Source of the DNA: Chloroflexota bacterium
GTDB lineage: Bacteria > Chloroflexota > Anaerolineae > Caldilineales > Caldilineaceae
Direction of reading: 5' to 3'
Assembly: GCA_003577365.1 (NCBI GenBank)
Contig: QEUY01000014.1
Location: forward strand, 1 to 14,940
DNA length: 14,940 bases
Part shown: positions 6,873-13,406 of the stretch, one piece after another
Layout: each line of letters starts with the position of its first letter
How positions within the stretch are numbered: the first letter of the stretch is position 1
Notes under the pieces: generated by a model
Databases searched by the model: none
What the model saw: the letters and a program-made list of their open reading frames with translations, nothing else
Told to the model about the DNA's origin: nothing
Made by a program: the position numbers and the translations under genes

Positions 6873-8828
6873 CTATTCGACAGGCTTGATCTGCGCTACG
6901 ATATACTTGAAATTGGACCACCACCACCAGGGGCCTTCATAGTAGTTGTCGGCGCTGGGGTAATTGGTCCAGTAGGTTTGGTTGACGGGCACAAACTTGG
7001 ACGTGCCGAACATTGGAATCCAGTGCATCTCCAGCGCCATCTGCATCAGAAGATCCTTACTGAGTTCCACATTCTTTGGATCATCAGAGGTGATCTTCTC
7101 CAACTCGTCGAAGATCGCTGCCAGTTTATCGCTGGCATGGCGATTGGCGTTTCCAGGGGCCGGTTCACCGGTAGGCACAATATACTTCTGATGCCAGCCA
7201 CTCAGGTTCGGGTAGATGTCTGGGCCAATGGCGCAGCCGGGCCAATAGGATCCGGCCTCAAAGTCGCCCGTACTTTGTGCTGTCCAGAATGTGCCGCCGG
7301 TCATCGGGCTGGCCGAAGCGTCGATGCCGAACTTGGTCCACGAGTCGGCTACCGCAAAGGCCAGACGGCCAGACTGCACCTCCCAGTCGGAGGGGGCGTT
7401 GATCGAGATCTTCCAAGGCGTGCCGTCAGGCAGCAACCATTTGCCGTTGGCATCGCGCGTGAAACCGACCTCCTCGAGCAGTTTGGCGGCCTCCTCGACA
7501 TCATACTTCCACCAGCCCACGCCAAAGAGATCAATCAGTGCCGCTTCGTCGGTAGGCAGGTCACCGCCCACTCCCTGCTCGTTGAAGATCTGGGCCATGT
7601 CCTTGGCAAAGTTGGGATCAAAGGGCGCATAGCCGTCGGGTAGAGTCATCGCCTTCAGCCTCTCTACCAACGGCTTATGATAGGTGTTCTGCACCGCCGC
7701 TACAGGCGGAACGCCCAGCGGCGAGACGCGCAGCATGCCGGCAAAGGTGCCCAACGACACATTCTTGATGTCGGTGGCCAAAGCCAATGCCCAGCGCACC
7801 TGCCACTGATCGTAGGGGAATCGAGAGTTGTTAAAGGAAATACCGCGTTCACACGGGTCGTCAAAGTCGGCATAGGGGAAGCCGGCGTGCCATGCGCGCG
7901 TGGCCGGGCTTTTTTGCGTCAACACGGTCATGGACTCAGGCGTAATATCCTGGAGAATATCAACGTCATTGTTGATCATCGCCAAGATGCGCTTCTCTTC
8001 AGTGCCGACGAAGTTCCACAGCAGATATTTGGGGCCGGCAGCATTGAGCACTTGGCCGACACTGGTGCGCTCCCAATCCTCGCGCTGTTCCCACAGCGTC
8101 CAGTTGCCGTTGGGGTCGTAGTCCTTGAACTTGTACTGGCCGATGCAGGTGGGCGGGAAAAAGGCAAAGGTTGCCGGGTCTTCCTTTTCCCAGATATGCT
8201 TGGGCATGGGATAGAGCCGGTTGCCCCAGATGGTTACGCCCAAATCCTTGGAGATGCGTGGCTGAGGCCGCGTCGTATTCAGAACCAGGGTGTATTTGTC
8301 CTTGACCTCGACACTGTCGATGTAGTCCACAGCCCAGCCATTGATCGCAAGCTCTTCTGTCTCTAGCCACATGTTGAGCGTATAGGCTACGTCGTCGGCG
8401 GTGAACTCGACGCCGTCATCCCAGTAGATGCCCTCACGCAGTTTGATCTCCCAACTGGTGTAATCGTCGTTGAGGGGCGTCGGGAGGTCGGCTGCCAGCG
8501 AGCCGTACTGCTCGCCAGTTGTGGTGTCGATCTCCCACAGATGGTCTGTGCAGATCTCGTGAAAGCCGCGGCCCGCATCCACGCCTGGGGTATAGATGTT
8601 GAAATTCTCAGGCCGCTCGAGCGAGCCATTCAGTTGATCGACGATCAACGTTTCATTGCGTGGGGTGTCGACGAACGTATTCTCTGCCGCGGCGGCGGAT
8701 TCGCCGCCGGTCTCACCGCCAGCCACACCGCCGCCCGCAGCAGGCGGCTGGGCAGCCCCCGCACAAGCGGCCAATACCATGGAGAACAACACCAAAATCG
8801 TCATCACAATGTAGGATCTTGTGCGCAT
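6873..8828 (-). CDS. Family-5 extracellular solute-binding lipoprotein of the Opp/Dpp-type transporter
   Basis: The product has 651 aa. The ATG at 8828 is preceded by GGAG 8 nt upstream (8837-8840) and gives a clean lipoprotein signal peptide: MRTRS, a hydrophobic core, then the lipobox VLAAC with Cys22 as the lipidated residue. A Gly/Ala/Pro linker (about 23-49) tethers the binding domain. The mature part is a class-C (SBP_bac_5) protein: it shows YTSWEIKLREGIYWDDGVEFTADDVAYTLN, the family signature region, and a C-terminal WIPMFGTS segment. The very C-terminus (EGPWWWWSNFKYIV) is rich in Trp, a feature compatible with carbohydrate stacking in oligosaccharide-binding members, though not proof. 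It delivers substrate to the two permeases downstream. It is the first gene of the operon and is followed by a stable hairpin. Confidence 0.93.
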   Translation of the reverse strand: MRTRSYIVMTILVLFSMVLAACAGAAQPPAAGGGVAGGETGGESAAAAENTFVDTPRNETLIVDQLNGSLERPENFNIYTPGVDAGRGFHEICTDHLWEIDTTTGEQYGSLAADLPTPLNDDYTSWEIKLREGIYWDDGVEFTADDVAYTLNMWLETEELAINGWAVDYIDSVEVKDKYTLVLNTTRPQPRISKDLGVTIWGNRLYPMPKHIWEKEDPATFAFFPPTCIGQYKFKDYDPNGNWTLWEQREDWERTSVGQVLNAAGPKYLLWNFVGTEEKRILAMINNDVDILQDITPESMTVLTQKSPATRAWHAGFPYADFDDPCERGISFNNSRFPYDQWQVRWALALATDIKNVSLGTFAGMLRVSPLGVPPVAAVQNTYHKPLVERLKAMTLPDGYAPFDPNFAKDMAQIFNEQGVGGDLPTDEAALIDLFGVGWWKYDVEEAAKLLEEVGFTRDANGKWLLPDGTPWKISINAPSDWEVQSGRLAFAVADSWTKFGIDASASPMTGGTFWTAQSTGDFEAGSYWPGCAIGPDIYPNLSGWHQKYIVPTGEPAPGNANRHASDKLAAIFDELEKITSDDPKNVELSKDLLMQMALEMHWIPMFGTSKFVPVNQTYWTNYPSADNYYEGPWWWWSNFKYIVAQIKPVE

Positions 8829-8914
8829 TCTTCTTTCTCCAGTTTGATCGATGGTCATGATCGTTTTGATGCAAGTGTGGTGACAGTCTGGGCCACCGTT
8901 GACAGCGCCGGGAC

Positions 8915-8924
8915 TCACCTCCTT
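8915..8924 (-). promoter_or_regulatory. Orphan perfect Shine-Dalgarno sequence in the leader of the binding-protein gene
   Basis: On the minus strand AAGGAGGTGA is fully complementary to the 16S rRNA tail, but no ATG, GTG or TTG lies 5-15 nt downstream. A GTG at 8918 is inside the motif and in frame with the lipoprotein gene. Using it would place 30 extra residues before a proper signal peptide, which is unlikely. Confidence 0.4.
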
Positions 8925-9247
8925 TCTTGTTCACTTTCTGAATCGTGATGACGCTGCCTCGTGGATTGGGGTTCAAATGAGGATGTGCGTCGGCATCGTC
9001 CCCGCGAGTTGAAGGCGGGTGGCGAATGCTATCTAATTCGACCAAGCGCTGCCTGTCTTCTGAAGAGGAGCTGCCGGACAGTCGGAGTGGCTGGAAGATG
9101 CAGCAGGTACACCATACACCCCATCTGCACACCTCAATGCCCAGGGGTCGAGGGCCCGCCCTGCTTTTACGTCAAGGACTTGAGGCTGGCAAACCTTGCC
9201 GACCGGCGCCCATTGGAAGGCGTATTACAGAACAAAAGCCAAACATT

Positions 9248-9276
9248 ACCCTAGCGTAAGTCGTTTAATCTGTCAA
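9248..9276 (-). promoter_or_regulatory. Candidate promoter of the Opp-type transporter operon
   Basis: On the minus strand a perfect TTGACA (9271-9276) lies 17 nt from TAGGGT (9248-9253), the latter matching the -10 consensus at 3 of 6 positions and continuing as TAGGGTAAT. The start site would be near 9240. The same TTGACA...TAGGGTAAT pair occurs before the CUT1 operon at 10710. Confidence 0.5.
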
Positions 9277-9339
9277 ACTGATTTTGTGAAGCCCTAGGGA
9301 AAGCCCTCTGCCCACGCGAAGCTTTCCAACGCGCCCGGC

Positions 9340-9369
9340 TTGGCGTGTGCCCCGGCGCTGTGCTACACT
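9340..9369 (+). promoter_or_regulatory. Candidate promoter for the class-V aminotransferase
   Basis: TTGGCG (9340-9345) and TACACT (9364-9369) are 18 nt apart and each match consensus at 4 of 6 positions. The predicted start (near 9376) is immediately before an intrinsic-terminator-like hairpin. Confidence 0.4.
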
Positions 9370-9381
9370 GCCACGCGGGCC

Positions 9382-9420
9382 AAACACCAGCATCCGTGCG
9401 GGCTGGTGTTTTCCTTTTGT
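9382..9420 (+). terminator. Intrinsic-terminator-like hairpin (attenuator) in the aminotransferase leader
   Basis: A perfect 10-bp stem (AAACACCAGC at 9382-9391 with GCTGGTGTTT at 9402-9411, 10-nt loop) is followed by the T-rich TTTCCTTTTGT. It points toward the aminotransferase gene and starts only a few bases after the predicted transcription start. It would thus end transcription early unless antitermination occurs. Alternatively it ends transcription coming from further upstream. Confidence 0.6.
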
Positions 9421-9458
9421 CCCGGTCGCGACCGCTCTCCCCGGCAGCTCATCTATCG

Positions 9459-9534
9459 CAGCCGGGGGTTGCCACAGTCGAATTTGTTGCAGCCAAATTT
9501 GTTCCAGCCAAATTTGCCACAGTCAAAGGATTGC
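9459..9534 (+). repeat. 15-bp tandem repeats upstream of the aminotransferase start
   Basis: Units are CAGTCGAATTTGTTG (9475-9489), CAGCCAAATTTGTTC (9490-9504), CAGCCAAATTTGCCA (9505-9519), and the degraded CAGTCAAAGGATTGC (9520-9534). A further degraded unit with one extra base lies at 9459-9474. The last unit contains AAAGGA (9525-9530), the likely ribosome-binding site. Confidence 0.75.
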
Positions 9535-9540
9535 TTCAAC

Positions 9541-10713
9541 ATGGAATCTGCTCAGACCGCGCCCCCTCTGCCCTTGGCCGGTTTAGCCGGTCAGTTCTTG
9601 CTCGACCCGGAGATCACCTTTCTCAACCACGGCAGCTTTGGCGCCTGCCCCAAGCCGGTCTTTGAGACCTATCAGGAATGGCAGCGCAAACTCGAGCGCA
9701 ACCCGGTCGATTTTATTGGCCGGCATGTCCCCGGCCTTCTGGCCGAGGCGCGCGCCGCCGTCGGCGAGTTTGTGGGCGCACCCGCCGACAAACTGGTTTT
9801 TGTGCCCAACGCCACCTATGGCATCAACGTCGTCGCACGTTCGCTCAAGCTGCAGCCGGGCGACGAAATCCTGACCACCGACCACGAATACGGCGCGGTC
9901 AACAACACCTGGCGCTTCAACTGGGAAAGCCGCGGGGTGCGCTATATCAACTGGCCCATCCCCCTGCCCCTGACCAGCCCCGAAGAGTTTGTCGAGCGTC
10001 TGTGGGAAGGCGTCACCCCGCGCACACGCGTGATCACCCTATCGCACATCACCTCGCCCACCGCGCTGATCTTCCCCGTCGAGTTGGTTTGCCGCCGAGC
10101 ACGCCAGGAGGGCATCCTCACTGTCGTCGACGGCGCACACGCCCCCGGCCAGATTGACCTGAACCTCGAAGCCATGGGCGTGGACTACTACACAGGCAAT
10201 GCCCACAAATGGCTCTGCGCGCCCAAGGGGTCGGCCATCCTCTATGCCGCCGACGGTCACGACACCCTGCTGGAGCCGCTCGTCGTCTCGCACGGCTGGA
10301 ACCACGGACGCAGCGGTTCGCGCTTCCTCGACTATTTCACTTGGACGGGAACCATGGACCCAGCGGCCTATCTCAGCGCCCCTGCCGCCATCCGCTTTAT
10401 GCAGGAACACAACTGGCCCGCCGTGCGCGCCGCCTGCCACCAACTGGCAAGCGAGACCCGCGCCCGCATCAATTCGCTCACCGGGCTGGACGCCGTTGCA
10501 CCCGATTCCACCACCTGGTACTCCCAGATGTTTACCGCCCGCCTGCCCCTGCCTGCCGTCGAGGGCATGCGCGACCGGCTGTGGACCGACTTCGGCATCG
10601 AGGTGCCGGTCTTTGCCTGGAACGACCAGGGCTTGATCCGCGTCTCCGTCCAGGCCTACAACACCCCGGCGCACATGGATCACCTGCTGGACGCACTCCA
10701 AACACTCCTTTGA
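9541..10713 (+). CDS. Class-V aminotransferase-fold PLP enzyme (isopenicillin N epimerase-like)
   Basis: The product is a 390-aa cytoplasmic PLP enzyme. The start ATG at 9541 gives MESAQTAPPLPLAGLAGQF followed by the family opening FLNHGSFGACPKPV; AAAGGA lies 10 nt upstream. A longer reading would translate the tandem repeats and is unlikely. Visible are VPNATYGINVVARSL (about 86-100), the cofactor-binding VDGAHAPGQ with Asp197, and the PLP lysine in GNAHKWLCAPKG (Lys223). Length and motifs fit the group that includes isopenicillin N epimerase, ergothioneine-type C-S lyases and other class-V members, so the reaction (epimerase, lyase or aminotransferase) cannot be fixed from sequence. Flanking genes are transporters with no obvious metabolic link. 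A promoter element for the next operon overlaps its stop codon. Confidence 0.88.
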   Translation: MESAQTAPPLPLAGLAGQFLLDPEITFLNHGSFGACPKPVFETYQEWQRKLERNPVDFIGRHVPGLLAEARAAVGEFVGAPADKLVFVPNATYGINVVARSLKLQPGDEILTTDHEYGAVNNTWRFNWESRGVRYINWPIPLPLTSPEEFVERLWEGVTPRTRVITLSHITSPTALIFPVELVCRRARQEGILTVVDGAHAPGQIDLNLEAMGVDYYTGNAHKWLCAPKGSAILYAADGHDTLLEPLVVSHGWNHGRSGSRFLDYFTWTGTMDPAAYLSAPAAIRFMQEHNWPAVRAACHQLASETRARINSLTGLDAVAPDSTTWYSQMFTARLPLPAVEGMRDRLWTDFGIEVPVFAWNDQGLIRVSVQAYNTPAHMDHLLDALQTLL

Positions 10714-10740
10714 CAAGCGGGCAAAACGTGATAGGGTAAT
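10710..10740 (+). promoter_or_regulatory. Candidate promoter of the CUT1 sugar transporter operon
   Basis: TTGACA (10710-10715) overlaps the stop codon of the aminotransferase gene and is 16 nt from TAGGGT (10732-10737), which continues as TAGGGTAAT. This is the same element as at 9248-9276. The transcript would have a leader of about 155 nt before the ATG at 10903; the leader contains a small CTGCG/CGCAG hairpin but no clear gene. Confidence 0.5.
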
Positions 10741-10902
10741 AGATGAACAAACTGCGGCAAATTCGCAGCACGCCCTTCCCGCGCAGGCGCGTGGCCGGCC
10801 CGGCGACTCCCATCAGGCACGACGAACGCCCCATCCGGCCACTGGGTCTGGCTCGAACGTCTCACATCCCCATCGATTCACGTTTGAGAAAGGAGCCGTC
10901 GT

Positions 10903-12345
10903 ATGTCGCGCCGTTGTATATCGCGCCGTTGTATATCGCGCCGTTGTATATCGCGCCGTTGTATATCGCGAGGTCTCTTCCGCCCCTTGCTGCCCGGCAT
11001 TGCATTGCTGATCCTGCTCCTCGCCGCCTGTACACCGCCCGCACCGGTGGAATCCCCAGCCGCTGAGGAAGGCCAGGCTCCTGCTGAAAGCGCCGCCTCC
11101 GGAGAAAGCGCAGCCCCTGCCGCCGGTGATGGGCAAGTTCTGCGTGTCTGGATCACCTGGGGCGACAACCCTGCCCAACTCCAAGAGCTGTTTGACCGCT
11201 ACACCGAGCAAACCGGCGTCCGCGTCGAAGTCACCGCCCCTATGGAAACCGACAAGGTCATCGCCGGGCTGTCCGGCAATGAAGGCCCCGACATTCAGAT
11301 CACCGGCGGGGCCGACTCGGTCGGCACTTGGGCGCGCGAAGGGCTGGTCACCCCACTGGACGACTTCCTCCAAGGCGGCAAAGTCGACCTGGAAGATATG
11401 TCCGACGCCGCCGAGGGCCAATGCATCTACCAGGGCAAGTACTACTGTCTGCCCTGGGGCACCGATACCTATGCCCTCTTCTGGAACAAAGACCTCTTTG
11501 AGGAGGCCGGCCTGGACCCCGAAACCCCGCCCCAGACTATGGAAGAACTGGCTGAGTTCGCCAAACAGTTGACCAAGGTCGACGACAGCGGCCAGATCAC
11601 CCAGATCGGCTTTATCCCCAACTTCTCCTGGTCCCATTTGGCCCAATACGTCGTGATGTTTGGCGGCTATTGGTATAACGAGGATGGCACCGAGTTGCAG
11701 TTAACCTCACAGCCGGTGGTCGATGCGCTCAAGTGGGAGCAGCAGTTCTACTGCGGCGACAACAACCCAGAGGAAGTGGCACGTTTGCTGGCCGCGGCCT
11801 CCAGCGATTACACCTCGCCCGACACTGGCTTCTACGGCGGGCAGATCGCCATGCAGGTCGAAGGCGAATGGCAGCCGGGACCAAACTTCATTCAGCAGTT
11901 CAAACCTGAATTGTTCTACGGCGTCGCCCCCTTCCCACCGCCTGCGTCCAACCCTGAGCGCGCCAACACTAATGTCGTCGCCGGCACCGTCGCCTTCATC
12001 CCGGCCAATGTCGCGGACAAGGAAGCGGCCTTTGACCTGCTGGCCTGGATGATGTCGCCGGAGATCGTAGCCGACGAGATGGTCGCCAATTTCAACTTGC
12101 CCACCAGTAAGAAGGCCGCCGAAGACCCGCGCTTCCAGGAAAATGAGAAATTCGTCACCTTCATCAACCTGATGAACGATCCGGATGCCAAGTCGCCAAT
12201 CTACTCGTCGATCAACGCCGAAGTGGATACGGCGTTGGCCCAGATCGAAGAGAAGGTCTTCCTCGAGTGCGCCGACCCGCTGCCGCTGCTGGAAGAGGCC
12301 CAAGCCCAACTCCAGCCCCAGCTCGACGCCGCGCTTGGCAACTGA
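10903..12345 (+). CDS. Family-1 (CUT1-type) extracellular sugar-binding lipoprotein with a repeat-expanded signal peptide
   Basis: The product has 480 aa. ATG 10903 follows AAAGGAG by 7 nt. The first residues are four copies of a five-residue unit (MSRRC, ISRRC, ISRRC, ISRRC, then ISRG), followed by a hydrophobic core and the lipobox LLLAAC with Cys43. Without three of the repeats the Cys would be near 28, the normal place. A Pro/Glu/Ala/Ser linker (about 44-75) precedes the binding domain, which starts VLRVWITWGDNPAQLQELF, typical of SBP_bac_1, and contains DIQITGGADSVGTWAREGLVTPLDDF and LFWNKDLFEEAGLDPETPPQTMEEL. It presents a sugar to the two permeases downstream. A hairpin (12386-12414) separates it from the first permease gene. 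The sugar is not predictable. Confidence 0.93.
   Translation: MSRRCISRRCISRRCISRRCISRGLFRPLLPGIALLILLLAACTPPAPVESPAAEEGQAPAESAASGESAAPAAGDGQVLRVWITWGDNPAQLQELFDRYTEQTGVRVEVTAPMETDKVIAGLSGNEGPDIQITGGADSVGTWAREGLVTPLDDFLQGGKVDLEDMSDAAEGQCIYQGKYYCLPWGTDTYALFWNKDLFEEAGLDPETPPQTMEELAEFAKQLTKVDDSGQITQIGFIPNFSWSHLAQYVVMFGGYWYNEDGTELQLTSQPVVDALKWEQQFYCGDNNPEEVARLLAAASSDYTSPDTGFYGGQIAMQVEGEWQPGPNFIQQFKPELFYGVAPFPPPASNPERANTNVVAGTVAFIPANVADKEAAFDLLAWMMSPEIVADEMVANFNLPTSKKAAEDPRFQENEKFVTFINLMNDPDAKSPIYSSINAEVDTALAQIEEKVFLECADPLPLLEEAQAQLQPQLDAALGN
10906..10970 (+). repeat. Perfect 15-bp tandem repeat inside the 5' end of the sugar-binding-protein gene
   Basis: TCGCGCCGTTGTATA occurs as four identical copies (10906-10920, 10921-10935, 10936-10950, 10951-10965) plus a partial TCGCG (10966-10970). 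The preceding 15 bp (10891-10905), holding the ribosome-binding site and the ATG, match the unit at 10 of 15 positions and may be a decayed copy. The period keeps the frame, so copy number changes would lengthen or shorten the signal peptide by five residues each. Confidence 0.95.
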
Positions 12346-12385
12346 TCTTTGGCACACGTCCTCGGTCTCTATGTCGCTAAGCCAT

Positions 12386-12414
12386 GGGGGCGGCTATCGC
12401 CGGTAGCTGCCCCC
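12386..12414 (+). other. Strong hairpin between sugar-binding-protein and permease genes
   Basis: GGGGGCGGCTA (12386-12396) pairs with TAGCTGCCCCC (12404-12414) over a 7-nt loop, with one G-U pair. No T-run follows. It is in the same relative place as the hairpin after the Opp-type binding protein (6780-6836) and probably shields the 5' part of the message. Confidence 0.6.
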
Positions 12415-12446
12415 TAGCGCCGTCCCCGTTCCACAGGAGCACCGCT

Positions 12447-13403
12447 ATGGCTGTCCAGAGCGCCACGCCCACGGCGCGACCTCGCCGCCGCGGCTGGAGC
12501 AAACAGACCCGCCGCAACCTGGTCACCGGTCTGGGCTTTATCTCGATCTGGGTGGTGGGCTTCTTCGCCTTCAACCTCTACCCGATGCTCGCCTCGTTCT
12601 ACTTCAGTTTCACCGAGCACCACATCCGCCAGCCCAGCGAATGGATCGGGCCGGCCAACTATGCCGGGCTGATGCGCGACGAACTCTTCTGGCGCTCGCT
12701 CTACAACACAGCCTATATGGTGCTGCTGGGAGTGCCGCTCGGCCTGCTGGTCTCGTTTGTCTGCGCCCTGCTGCTCAACCTCAAAGTGCGCGGACAGAGC
12801 ATCTACCGGGTGGTCTATTTCCTGCCCTCGATTGTGCCGGTCGTCGCCGCCACCATGCTCTGGGTCTGGATCCTCAACCCCACCAGCGGGCTGCTCAACA
12901 GCCTGTTGGCCTACATCGGCCTCCGCGGCCCCAACTGGACGGGCGACCCGCTCTGGGCCAAGCCGTCGCTGATCCTGCTGGGGCTGTGGGGCATGGGCAA
13001 TACCATCGTCATCTACCTGGCCGGGCTGCAAGACATTCCCCAGACGCTGGTCGAGGCGTCGGAGCTGGACGGGGCAAGCTGGTGGCAGCGGCTGTGGGCC
13101 GTCACCATCCCGCTGATCTCGCCCATCACGCTCTTCAACCTGATCATCGGCGTGATCGCGGCCTTCCAATACTTTGCCCAGGCCTACATCCTCGACGCCG
13201 CCGCCGGCCCCAATGACGACACGCTGGGCGCGCCGCTCAATTCGACGCTCTTCTACAGCATCTACCTCTATCAGCAGGCCTTTATCTACCTCAAGATGGG
13301 CGTCGCCTCCGCCCAGGCCTGGATCCTCTTCCTGATCATCATGGCCTGCACGATCTTCCTGATCCGCTCCTCCGAGCGTTGGACCTATTACGAGGGAGGC
13401 TGA
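12447..13403 (+). CDS. CUT1-type sugar ABC transporter permease (MalF/UgpA-like position)
   Basis: The product is a 318-aa inner-membrane permease. The ATG at 12447 is preceded by AGGAG 7 nt upstream (12435-12439), giving MAVQSATPTARPRRRGWSK; an earlier start would translate the intergenic hairpin. The first helix (about 26-48) is followed by YFSFTEHHIRQPSEWIGPANYAGL, standard for this family, then further helices. The EAA loop lies at about 203-223 (EASELDGASWWQRLWAVTIP). It is shorter than E. coli MalF, which carries an extra domain, and fits the six-helix UgpA/LacF type. It is followed after 3 nt by the second permease gene, with which it forms the membrane channel. Confidence 0.94.
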   Translation: MAVQSATPTARPRRRGWSKQTRRNLVTGLGFISIWVVGFFAFNLYPMLASFYFSFTEHHIRQPSEWIGPANYAGLMRDELFWRSLYNTAYMVLLGVPLGLLVSFVCALLLNLKVRGQSIYRVVYFLPSIVPVVAATMLWVWILNPTSGLLNSLLAYIGLRGPNWTGDPLWAKPSLILLGLWGMGNTIVIYLAGLQDIPQTLVEASELDGASWWQRLWAVTIPLISPITLFNLIIGVIAAFQYFAQAYILDAAAGPNDDTLGAPLNSTLFYSIYLYQQAFIYLKMGVASAQAWILFLIIMACTIFLIRSSERWTYYEGG

Positions 13404-13406
13404 TCC

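Larger units (their letters stand above)
8829..9540. other. Divergent intergenic region of 712 bp with control signals
   Basis: No credible gene lies here; short open frames on both strands show no domain-like sequence. Contents: a minus-strand promoter candidate (9248-9276) with a roughly 410-nt leader, an unused perfect Shine-Dalgarno sequence on the minus strand (8915-8924), a plus-strand promoter candidate (9340-9369), a terminator-like hairpin directly after it (9382-9420), and 15-bp tandem repeats (9459-9534) leading into the aminotransferase gene. Confidence 0.55.

Noticed and set aside
8829..8918. N-terminal extension of the Opp-type binding protein from GTG 8918
   Set aside because: The GTG lies inside the Shine-Dalgarno motif itself, and the extension would bury a normal lipoprotein signal peptide; ATG 8828 has its own site.
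9340..9540. N-terminal extension of the aminotransferase by 67 residues
   Set aside because: It would translate the attenuator hairpin and the tandem repeats, and the class-V family normally starts close to FLNHGSFG.
10743..11066. Plus-strand frame of 107 codons starting MNKLRQIRST with a repeated APLYI motif
   Set aside because: It overlaps the start of the sugar-binding lipoprotein in another frame; the repeat is the 15-bp DNA array read out of phase, and the lipoprotein has the better ribosome-binding site and homology.
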